A stretch of 64,000 nucleotides of DNA, taken from the NCBI GenBank assembly GCA_021768245.1, contig JAETNO010000002.1, positions 62,001 through 126,000 on the forward strand, in the 5' to 3' direction. The notes under the pieces are model-generated. The model ran no database searches. It had not been told where the DNA came from and worked only from the letters and a program-made list of their open reading frames with translations. Position 1 is the stretch's first letter; each line of letters opens with the position of its first letter. Made by a program: the position numbers and the translations under genes. Source of the stretch: Bacteroidaceae bacterium. GTDB lineage: Bacteria; Bacteroidota; Bacteroidia; Bacteroidales; Muribaculaceae. Shown one piece after another: positions 52,669 through 59,858 of the stretch.

Positions 52669-53744
52669 AGAACTCTTGGATTCATATCCGGATTATTGCC
52701 CATTTCCAGAAGTACGCCGTAGATTATTTCAATTGCGTTTGCCACGTCCTGCAATGAGGCCGTTTCAATAGGGGAGTGCATATAGCGGCAAGGGATTGTC
52801 AGGTTGCACACATGATTGCCTTCGGGCTTGCGTGCGGTCTGAAGTGAAGTCGCATCGGTGCCTCCATATATAAAACGCCCGAGGCTTGTCTGTATCGGGA
52901 GGTCCATTTTTGCCGATACGTTCTTAATCAAGCGTCTCAACATCGGAGAGTTGTCGGCTTTCCGCTGAAGTCCGGGGCCGTTATTGAGGTATAATCTTCC
53001 CATCTGGTCCTCATGGGGGGTAGGAATGTCGGTTGCGTAGTCAACATCGAGCACTATGATTGCGTCGGGCGTCAGAGAGAATTCAAATCCTGCCGATCCT
53101 CTCAGGCCTACCTCCTCCTGCACGCTTCCCGCACAGATAAGGTTTACAGGCAAATCCGCTGCTTGGGAAAAACGGCGTATTGTCTCCCCGATAATAAACA
53201 GTCCCAGTCTGTCGTCAAGAGCCGTGGCCGATATTATGTCGCCGTTAATCGAGCACCGGGGTTTCAACACCGCGAGGTCTCCTATGGAGATGGGACAGTT
53301 GCCATCCTGACTACTGACGTCAATCCACATATCTTCAAAAACCAGCCCCTTGGGTTGACCGTATTGCGATGTGGCGTCAAATCCAATCACACCGTCGGCC
53401 CTTTTCCCGTCCTCGTTTACGACTGTGACGGGTTGCCCGAGCAGCATATGCGGGCTTGCCCCGATTGAGCGGAAACGATATTTCCCGTTGCCGGTGCATT
53501 GGGTAATCTGTATGCATATGGTGTCTGTATGGGCGATAAGAGCCACGGTCGGATATTTTGCGTCCCTGATGACGGAGAATTCAATATTTCCCATGGCGTC
53601 TGTCTTGATTTTACCATCAGGAAATACTGAAGTCCAGTCTTTTGCCAGATATCTGACCATGTCATGCTCCTGCATGGAGGGGGAGATGATGTCCAGGAGG
53701 GCCGTTAGACGTGTGGTTGATTCATCAGATAGCCTTGCAGTCAT
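52665..53744 (-). CDS. M42-family aminopeptidase-like metallopeptidase
   Basis: The 359-residue dinuclear zinc peptidase carries the canonical ligands and catalytic acids of M42: His72 in 'AHTDT', Asp177 in 'ALDDRLG', Glu210-Glu211 in 'QEEVGLRG', Asp233 in 'VLDVD' and His323 in 'YMHSPIE'. M42 enzymes are cytosolic aminopeptidases that form dodecameric shells. In this cluster it could trim a modified peptide or degrade its leader. It overlaps the radical SAM gene above by 20 bp and the fusion gene below by 4 bp. Confidence 0.88.
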   Translation of the reverse strand: MTARLSDESTTRLTALLDIISPSMQEHDMVRYLAKDWTSVFPDGKIKTDAMGNIEFSVIRDAKYPTVALIAHTDTICIQITQCTGNGKYRFRSIGASPHMLLGQPVTVVNEDGKRADGVIGFDATSQYGQPKGLVFEDMWIDVSSQDGNCPISIGDLAVLKPRCSINGDIISATALDDRLGLFIIGETIRRFSQAADLPVNLICAGSVQEEVGLRGSAGFEFSLTPDAIIVLDVDYATDIPTPHEDQMGRLYLNNGPGLQRKADNSPMLRRLIKNVSAKMDLPIQTSLGRFIYGGTDATSLQTARKPEGNHVCNLTIPCRYMHSPIETASLQDVANAIEIIYGVLLEMGNNPDMNPRVL

Positions 53745-55068
53745 TGCGGTAGTTTTTATAGTTATATTTCCTGTAGTTGAATTTTTCCACCCTGTTCATC
53801 ATATGGCAGAAATCCTCTTCATTCATCCTGGTCAGATTCACTATCGGGCAGCCGTCTTTCAGGAATTTCACCTTGTCTGGAATGATACCCTCAGAGCAGG
53901 CCCTGTGGTAGATTATCGAGCCTGGAAATGCGATTATCATGTCAAGGAACATGCGGTATCTCTCATGGTTTTTCATAAACCACTCGATTGTGGCTTCCGA
54001 TGTTTCATTCGTTTCCATAGTGTCGCCCATAATCACCCCCGACCGGGAGTTCAATCCCGCCTGATGAAGCATTTCCAAGGCTTCCTCTATGCGTTCTACC
54101 GTGATGCCTTTATGCATGCTCTTGAGTATCTCGTTGACTGCGCTCTCGACACCGACGAATATATAGCGGCATCGGGTGGTTTTCAGCAAATCGACCAATT
54201 CCTGATTCACATTGTCGATTCTTAGCTGTATTGACCAGTCGAAGTCATAGTCTTTTATGCGGTGGCAGAATTCCCTCACGCGTTCGTTGTCGGTAGCAAA
54301 TAGCTCCTCGCGCAATGCTATGTATGAAATGTTGTAGTGGCTGACAAGCCAGTCAATTTCCTTGAAGATTGAATCGAGCGAACGCTGCCGGTATTTTGTC
54401 CCGGAGGGATGGAAGCAGAATGTGCAGTTGAATTTGCACGACCGTCCGCCTATGACCGAGACCTGGGAATATTTCTTTCCTTCGTCGCTCATGTCGGGAT
54501 TGCAGAGCAGATACTCTCCGTAGTCGAAACCTTCATAATCGGGAAACGGCAGCGAGTCCAGGTCTTCTATCTCAGCGCGCCGGCCTGTAACGGTAAGGCT
54601 TTCGTCGTCGTTGCGGCATATCAGTCCGTCGACACTCTGCGGATTGCCACCATTTGTAAGTGCGTCTACAAGCTCTACGATTGTAAGTTCTCCTTCGCCG
54701 ATTATTCCATAGTCCACTTCGGGAATAGCCAGCATGGCCGTTTCAGGGTCTGCCGTCACTATTCCCCCTCCCATTATGATTTCTATGTCGGGTTTGATTT
54801 CCCTCGCATATTCGGCCATGCGTGCAAGGTCTCTGTATTCTCCCGAGAGGCCTCCGAAACCTACGATATCTATTTCCTTGTCCCTGATGATTTCTTTCAG
54901 TATATCCCTTTCATTTCCCTGACGGTGATTCAGGTTCAGAGTATGGACGTTTGCGACATTAGCCTTTTTCAGGAACGCTGAGACGTAGAGTGTCCCCATC
55001 GGCATCACATAATGCCCCTCCATGCCATAGGTTTTGTAGCGTGGTATTAGAAGCAAAACATTTTTCAT
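53725..55068 (-). CDS. Cobalamin-binding-type radical SAM enzyme
   Basis: The 447 residues have an N-terminal B12-binding-type Rossmann domain (about 1-140, 'IDIVGFGGLSGEY', 'IIMGGGIVTADPE') and a radical SAM barrel with the 4Fe-4S Cys triad Cys211, Cys215, Cys218. The HxxG of the cobalamin His motif is present at 48-51 but the preceding Asp is not, so cobalamin may bind weakly or base-on. Relatives methylate unactivated carbons or rearrange substrates. It overlaps its neighbours by 4 and 20 bp. Confidence 0.87.
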   Translation of the reverse strand: MKNVLLLIPRYKTYGMEGHYVMPMGTLYVSAFLKKANVANVHTLNLNHRQGNERDILKEIIRDKEIDIVGFGGLSGEYRDLARMAEYAREIKPDIEIIMGGGIVTADPETAMLAIPEVDYGIIGEGELTIVELVDALTNGGNPQSVDGLICRNDDESLTVTGRRAEIEDLDSLPFPDYEGFDYGEYLLCNPDMSDEGKKYSQVSVIGGRSCKFNCTFCFHPSGTKYRQRSLDSIFKEIDWLVSHYNISYIALREELFATDNERVREFCHRIKDYDFDWSIQLRIDNVNQELVDLLKTTRCRYIFVGVESAVNEILKSMHKGITVERIEEALEMLHQAGLNSRSGVIMGDTMETNETSEATIEWFMKNHERYRMFLDMIIAFPGSIIYHRACSEGIIPDKVKFLKDGCPIVNLTRMNEEDFCHMMNRVEKFNYRKYNYKNYRNDCKAI

Positions 55069-56435
55069 CGGTTCTGAAGGTTTCCTTTTAGACAGTCTTT
55101 TATGTGGGATTCAAGGCTTTTGCCTGTCTGTCTCTCAAATCTGTCAGCGAGAATATTGATAAGTTCGAGTTTCAATGCTTTTTTCACGAAGTTGCATCTT
55201 GCCTCCTTGAAACTGTCTTCAAAGGAATCATGAAAAAGACGGCATCCTCCACCGCAATTCCATTTCGCGAAACAGTGTTCACACTCTTTCTGCGTGTAGA
55301 TGTTGTGGGTGTTGAGGATTGATGTGAATGATTCCTGATTGAAGGCCACCTTGTTGTCCTTGATTTCCCCGTAGATATAGTCGTCGTATAGTTTTTCGCG
55401 TGGTGACGAAACCCTCGCGCAGGACGATATCGCCCCCGAGGGTGTAAGGACTATCTTGCCCTCGCATGTGCGGTCGCGGAGCATTGAGATGGTCTCCACT
55501 GCGATGCTTTCAAGTGTTATTCCGTAGGCGGCGGCAAGCTTCTTGGCTTTGTAATATTCGGTAAGGAAGGTGTCGTAATAGCGTTCAAGTTTTTCCGGGC
55601 TGTCGAACAGACTTGGAGCAAGGACGACATCGAACACCACCTTCCGTAGTTTCGGGAATCTGCGATGGACCTCCTCAATCATCTCACACATTCGGTCGAC
55701 GCTTTCGGGGGTAAATGTCGTCCTTATCCCGAAGGGGAAACCTTTGGCGAGCATCATGTCGATGTTAGCCGCCACTTTCTCATAGCTGCCTCGCTCTTTG
55801 TTCTGGAGATAGGGGAGTATCTCGAATGATACCGCCATGTCGACTTTGTTGGCGATGAAATAGTCGACTATTTCGGGCGTGACAAGGCTGCCGTTGGTCA
55901 CAAGTCCTATGTTGTATTTATATGACGTGCCTTCCGTCGCCTCATGGATGTATTCCACAGTTTTTTGAATCAGCGGGAAACTTAGAAGAGGCTCGCCACC
56001 TCCGCTGAAATTAATGATATAGGGTGTGGTCTGCTTGCGCCCTGACTTGAAGAGATAGTCCACTACAGCCTTTACATCCTCGAATTTCACTTCTCCCTGG
56101 GAGCGTCCGGCTGCGGAATAGCAGTAGATACACTTGAAATTGCAAGTGTAGTTGCAGAGTATGTCAATCTGATAAAGCTCGTCGGGAGACTTCGGCAGAT
56201 AATGGACCGGCACAGACCCCGTGGCCCGGAATGTAGCCAAGGCTTTTTTGATTGCTTCCGGAGAATCCTCGCCTGAGGCACATCTCAGGAGTTCGTCCCT
56301 TGTCTCGTCGGTAGCCAGTGAGATATGGCCGCCTAAGGGGGCATAAAGTATGTATACCTTTTCTTCCGGCAGTTCCCAAATGTCACCGGCGGGGATTGTA
56401 AAGATGTTTTGTTTTGTCAGGATGTCTTGGCTCAT
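55065..56435 (-). CDS. Radical SAM/SPASM peptide-modifying enzyme (second)
   Basis: This 456-residue radical SAM maturase has Cys98, Cys102 and Cys105 for the SAM cluster, preceded by an extra Cys94, then 'NFSGGGEPLLSF'. The SPASM domain has Cys324, Cys339, Cys385, Cys388, Cys394, Cys398 and Cys414 for two auxiliary 4Fe-4S clusters. An N-terminal domain of about 80 residues precedes the barrel and may bind the precursor. SPASM enzymes of this type form thioether or C-C links in RiPP peptides. It is paralogous to the gene above it and coupled to both neighbours by ATGA overlaps. Confidence 0.9.
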   Translation of the reverse strand: MSQDILTKQNIFTIPAGDIWELPEEKVYILYAPLGGHISLATDETRDELLRCASGEDSPEAIKKALATFRATGSVPVHYLPKSPDELYQIDILCNYTCNFKCIYCYSAAGRSQGEVKFEDVKAVVDYLFKSGRKQTTPYIINFSGGGEPLLSFPLIQKTVEYIHEATEGTSYKYNIGLVTNGSLVTPEIVDYFIANKVDMAVSFEILPYLQNKERGSYEKVAANIDMMLAKGFPFGIRTTFTPESVDRMCEMIEEVHRRFPKLRKVVFDVVLAPSLFDSPEKLERYYDTFLTEYYKAKKLAAAYGITLESIAVETISMLRDRTCEGKIVLTPSGAISSCARVSSPREKLYDDYIYGEIKDNKVAFNQESFTSILNTHNIYTQKECEHCFAKWNCGGGCRLFHDSFEDSFKEARCNFVKKALKLELINILADRFERQTGKSLESHIKDCLKGNLQNR

Positions 56436-57781
56436 AATGATTTTAACTTTGAGGAGATGTCATTGAAAAGGTCTCTGCCTGTTGAGTTCCTATGGCGGTC
56501 AGCGAGAGCGTTGACGAGGCTGTCGGTAAGCATTTTCCTGTAATGGTCGCAGATTGAGTCGAATATCTCAGCCTTATAGACTCTCCTGCTGCTCGGACAT
56601 CCGCTTCCGCAATTCCATCTCGCATAGCAGTCGCGGCATTTGTCTATCGTATGGATGCTGCCTTTTGTAATCTCTTTGAACCTGTCCTTGTCAATCTCGA
56701 CGGAATTGTCGTTTATGTTTCCGAACACTGCCGCGTCATAGTCCGCCTCGACGGGCGACGACACGTCGGGGCATACTGTCAGTGTCCCGTAGGGGGTCAG
56801 ACAGACAAGATTGTAGCAGAACCGTTCCCGTTTCGAGTAGTTTATGAGGTGGGAGGAGGATGATTTCAATGTGATGCCATATCCGGCTGCGAGTCTTTCA
56901 CCTTCCTTAAACGATTTGAAGTAGCGGTCAAAGAAGTCTTTGACAATTTCCTCAGAGGTGAAATATGAAGGGTCCACGACCTGCTGACAGCTCAGTTTTG
57001 TGACCAAGGGGAACTGTCGGTGGCAGTATTCGACCATTTCCGGGATGCGGTCTACGTTTTTCTCCGTTATGGTCGAACGCACGTAGTTTTTGACTCCGGC
57101 TTCTATCAGGCGTTTCACGTTGGCGGCCACGATGTCGAAAAATCCCCTCTGCTCGTTCTGCACGTCGGGTAGGATTTCGAAAGACAGCTGCACGGTGAAG
57201 TCGTGAGCCTTGAAAAACTCAATCATTTCATCGTTGATGATTGAGCCATTGGTCGTGATGGCGAAATGGGGCTTTATCCTGTTCCGGGAGGCCGCTTTTT
57301 CCGCATATAGCGTCGCGTCCTTCAATATATTCCAGGAGAGTGCAGGCTCTCCGCCGCCCATAAACATTACAGTGCGGTCTTTCACCGCTTTCCGGTCTTT
57401 CGACAGGAAATAGTCGAGCATAGGGGCTATGGTTTCCATATTTAGCTCTGCCGTCGAACGTCCGGATGCCGAGTAGCAATACTTGCATTTGAAATTGCAC
57501 TTTTCATTCAGCAGCAGATGAAGCGTGCAGAAAGTATCGGCTGATACTTCCGCGTTCCGCTCCGGAAATTCTCCATGATTCATCAGTCGCGAGAGAGTCG
57601 CGTCCGATAGATTTCCGTCCTTGGCCATCTCTTCAAGCCGTCCGGCCTCTTCGGGGGTTGAAAGAAAAAACAGGTTCGCCAAGGGAGAATAGACCAGCTG
57701 GCATCTCTCCGTTTCGACGTCGAAATAGTGACCGACCGGGATGGAATATATATTGTGACTGTTTAGAAAGTATTGTTCCAT
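56432..57781 (-). CDS. Radical SAM/SPASM peptide-modifying enzyme (first)
   Basis: The 449-residue paralogue of the next gene starts MEQYFLNSHNIYSIPVGHYF. The SAM-cluster residues are Cys95, Cys99 and Cys102, followed by 'FMGGGEPALSW'. The SPASM tail contains 'CRDCYARWNCGSGC'. An N-terminal domain of about 85 residues aligns by pattern with that of its neighbour. An in-frame ATG 54 bp upstream runs back through the palindromic hairpin and is not favoured. It directly follows the Cys-rich small peptide gene. Confidence 0.9.
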   Translation of the reverse strand: MEQYFLNSHNIYSIPVGHYFDVETERCQLVYSPLANLFFLSTPEEAGRLEEMAKDGNLSDATLSRLMNHGEFPERNAEVSADTFCTLHLLLNEKCNFKCKYCYSASGRSTAELNMETIAPMLDYFLSKDRKAVKDRTVMFMGGGEPALSWNILKDATLYAEKAASRNRIKPHFAITTNGSIINDEMIEFFKAHDFTVQLSFEILPDVQNEQRGFFDIVAANVKRLIEAGVKNYVRSTITEKNVDRIPEMVEYCHRQFPLVTKLSCQQVVDPSYFTSEEIVKDFFDRYFKSFKEGERLAAGYGITLKSSSSHLINYSKRERFCYNLVCLTPYGTLTVCPDVSSPVEADYDAAVFGNINDNSVEIDKDRFKEITKGSIHTIDKCRDCYARWNCGSGCPSSRRVYKAEIFDSICDHYRKMLTDSLVNALADRHRNSTGRDLFNDISSKLKSL

Positions 57782-57795
57782 GGTTAAAGAGAAAA

Positions 57796-57851
57796 TGCAT
57801 CTGCATCGGACACTGACAGCGTGTTCCCCCGTCATTTCTGATGCAGATGCA
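57796..57851 (-). promoter_or_regulatory. Hairpin between the precursor gene and the first maturase
   Basis: TGCATCTGCATC (57796-57807) and its exact complement (57840-57851) form a 12-bp stem with a 32-nt loop, 8 bp past the peptide stop and 15 bp above the maturase ATG. There is no T tract. RNA processing or partial attenuation at this spot would give more precursor than enzyme, as in many peptide-maturation operons. Confidence 0.5.
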
Positions 57852-57859
57852 GGTTTAGT

Positions 57860-57964
57860 TTAGCTGTTGTTGCAAGCACAAGTGCAACCGTAGCCGAAAA
57901 CGTCGCAGCAACCCGATGCGGAATTGCTCACATTTTCATTTACTGAATAAACTTCTGTAAGCAT
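57860..57964 (-). CDS. Candidate RiPP precursor, 34 residues, five Cys
   Basis: This short ORF was found by hand directly above the two SPASM enzymes. The first 18 residues are polar and acidic, begin MLTEVYS, contain Asn, Ser and Val, and end in Ser-Gly. The last 16 residues are CCDVFGYGCTCACNNS, with Cys at 19, 20, 27, 29 and 31. This leader-plus-Cys-rich-core layout is what a thioether-forming radical SAM enzyme would act on. It is same-strand and 78 bp from the maturase. The ATG lacks a strong Shine-Dalgarno, as is usual in this phylum. I know no named family that it fits. Confidence 0.7.
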   Translation of the reverse strand: MLTEVYSVNENVSNSASGCCDVFGYGCTCACNNS

Positions 57965-58065
57965 AGCTTTTCATGTTTATTAAGTGTTAGGTCCTACCCG
58001 TTTATTGGCCGTTCGGTTTCACCACTTCATACTCTGTCAAGGCTTTTCTGAATCCGCCGTTTTTT

Positions 58066-58227
58066 TCATTCCGCCGTCTCGGGATTTTTCTTGAAGAGCC
58101 CGATGATGGCGGTGAACAGTCCACCGATTATAGCTATAATCAGTTTCACGATACCGCCGAGGATCCAGCCCACGAGGCTGACCATCCAACCGAACATCGT
58201 ATCGATAATGTCTCCGTCTTTTGCCAT
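58066..58227 (-). CDS. Small membrane protein, 53 residues
   Basis: Found by hand. It begins MAKDGDIIDTMFGWMVSLVG and is one long hydrophobic Gly/Ile-rich stretch (about 10-45) ending in a charged KKNPETAE tail. It would make one or two membrane helices. It lies between the zinc-ribbon gene and the peptide gene on the same strand. The function is unknown, and the composition would also fit a pore-forming or bacteriocin-like peptide. Confidence 0.6.
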   Translation of the reverse strand: MAKDGDIIDTMFGWMVSLVGWILGGIVKLIIAIIGGLFTAIIGLFKKNPETAE

Positions 58228-58260
58228 TTTGGATGTTTGATTTACTTTAACGATTCTTCT

Positions 58261-58533
58261 TTATTTCCTGATATTTCCTCTGTATGTGAAATAATACTGG
58301 GTACCACGTTCATAGGAAGTTGAAGGGAAGTCCACGATATAATGACCACAGTCCGTACAATAGAGGACTTCACATTCTGTGCGCCCGGGTTTCCAGCAAC
58401 GGTCTTCTATCAGATTGCGGACATCGTCACGCAGATTGCGTAAGCCGTGCTCATTGCAAATAAAGTCTGTAGAGGTGCCACCGCAACGGTAGCATTTCTT
58501 GCCTCCGAAAAATAGCTGATTAAAAAATCCCAT
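58261..58533 (-). CDS. Small zinc-ribbon-like protein, 90 residues
   Basis: It starts MGFFNQLFFGGKKCYRCGGT and has two Cys pairs (CYRC near 14-17 and CTDC near 60-63), a probable zinc ribbon, with further His and Cys between. No known family was recognised. The ATG at 58533 is preferred over an in-frame ATG 63 bp upstream that would run into the neighbouring gene. It is part of the small-protein block between the AAA+ genes and the RiPP-like genes. Confidence 0.65.
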   Translation of the reverse strand: MGFFNQLFFGGKKCYRCGGTSTDFICNEHGLRNLRDDVRNLIEDRCWKPGRTECEVLYCTDCGHYIVDFPSTSYERGTQYYFTYRGNIRK

Positions 58534-58559
58534 GATTGAATTTATTGTTGATTGGTTTA

Positions 58560-58916
58560 TTATCCGAAACGTTGGATGGCGTAATAGATTCCACACACTA
58601 TCATCACAATCAGACCTATAAGCCCGTTGTAGCTCTCGAAATCTTTCTCCTGACGACCGTCGGAAAAGACTGTAATCGTATAGTTGTCACTGCATAACCG
58701 CATTATGCAATATACGCCATACATCACCAGCCCGATTATGATTCCCACGTCAAATCCGGCTGCGAATCCCCAGCTGAAGAGCGACGAAATCCCGCCTGTG
58801 ACGACTCCCGCTATCAGGGCCATGAACACCATGGTCAGAAGTTCCGGTATAAAACCGATACCCCAGAGGAACGCGATGAGCAGGAATCCTCCGATAATGT
58901 AAAAAATCCATTCCAT
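58560..58916 (-). CDS. Small membrane protein, 118 residues
   Basis: This hydrophobic protein has three or four membrane helices (about 3-20, 25-50, 52-72 and 95-115) and a short charged loop ('SDGRQEKDFESYNG'). No family was recognised. It sits in the block of small membrane proteins and is separated from its neighbours by 9 and 26 bp. Confidence 0.65.
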   Translation of the reverse strand: MEWIFYIIGGFLLIAFLWGIGFIPELLTMVFMALIAGVVTGGISSLFSWGFAAGFDVGIIIGLVMYGVYCIMRLCSDNYTITVFSDGRQEKDFESYNGLIGLIVMIVCGIYYAIQRFG

Positions 58917-58925
58917 AATCTTTAC

Positions 58926-59096
58926 TTAAAATATTACTATATTACTGCGTCTTAGGCCAAATGGCTTCATAATTCTCTTCATGGAGCCTAAGAAAAATTT
59001 CATGATTACAACGATAAATAAGAGCAGGATTAATCCCCAGCTTATAATCTTAATGCATGGTTTGTATATCGGGTCAATTATATCTTCAAAACACAT
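58926..59096 (-). CDS. Small membrane protein, 56 residues
   Basis: Found by hand. It starts MCFEDIIDPIYKPCIK, has one membrane helix (about 18-36) and a basic tail (KRIMKPFGLRR). It fits exactly between the 118-residue protein (9-bp gap) and the SH3 protein (42-bp gap), which supports it being real. No function can be assigned. Confidence 0.55.
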   Translation of the reverse strand: MCFEDIIDPIYKPCIKIISWGLILLLFIVVIMKFFLGSMKRIMKPFGLRRSNIVIF

Positions 59097-59138
59097 TCAG
59101 TTTCATAATCATATACAGTGAATAAATTCGTATATTCG

Positions 59139-59858
59139 TCACATTCGGTCCAGGTATTTCAGGCTGACATATCCTGTGCGTCCATTGTAGGAGATTTGAG
59201 CGAACCCGTTGTCAGTATCGTAGACTTCTACCTGTTGCCCTTTCCTGAGAGTGCCTATGACCGTACTGGAAGTGTTTGGGGCAGTCCTGATATTCAACAC
59301 CTTCGCTGTGCATCGGTATGTCCGGGTCACGGGTGTTACGACCTCGGTCTGCGGCTGGTAATTATAGCCATTGGAAGCGTTTGCCGCGTACAGCCATCCT
59401 CCCACCGCCAGCGCCAGCGCAATCAGCAACGTCCATCCGTTCCAGAACAGCAAGCGGAATCCATACATGATTATGTTGACACCGATTACAATTACAAGTG
59501 CCGCTATATACCATGCGATAACACCTCCGATGCACGCCACGACGGCCATAACCAAGGCAATCCAGAAGCCTTCATTAATCCATGCCCCTATAATATAAAT
59601 CAAGCCTGTAATCACGATTGCCGCCGTCGCAATGATTGTAGTCCATCCCAGTACATTCTCTGCGTTTTCAGCGAACCAGTTTCCGATACTCGCCACTCCA
59701 TTATTGAACCGCGACCAGAGTGATTCGTGATAACTGTAGCCTGAACTTGCATAAGAGCTGTAAGTTGATGTATTACGAGGAATCTCGATTACAGGTGCTC
59801 GTTTAGTGATGTTACCAAACGACATATCGTTGGGATTAAACCCTGCTGGTAGAGCCAT
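59139..59858 (-). CDS. Membrane protein with C-terminal bacterial SH3 domain
   Basis: The 239 residues have a disordered Ser/Tyr-rich N-terminus (about 1-60), a helix (about 60-70), four membrane helices (about 72-165) and an SH3b domain (about 180-239: 'KVLNIRTAPNTSSTVIGTLR', 'QISYNGRTGYVSLKYL'). SH3b domains usually bind peptidoglycan or peptides. Its ATG lies 23 bp inside the AAA+ gene, so the two are translationally coupled and probably act together at the membrane. Confidence 0.8.
   Translation of the reverse strand: MALPAGFNPNDMSFGNITKRAPVIEIPRNTSTYSSYASSGYSYHESLWSRFNNGVASIGNWFAENAENVLGWTTIIATAAIVITGLIYIIGAWINEGFWIALVMAVVACIGGVIAWYIAALVIVIGVNIIMYGFRLLFWNGWTLLIALALAVGGWLYAANASNGYNYQPQTEVVTPVTRTYRCTAKVLNIRTAPNTSSTVIGTLRKGQQVEVYDTDNGFAQISYNGRTGYVSLKYLDRM

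Noticed and set aside
57965..58065. A second small peptide gene with a GG motif above the RiPP precursor
   Set aside because: The frame has no acceptable start codon except a TTG inside it and gives only about a dozen residues.
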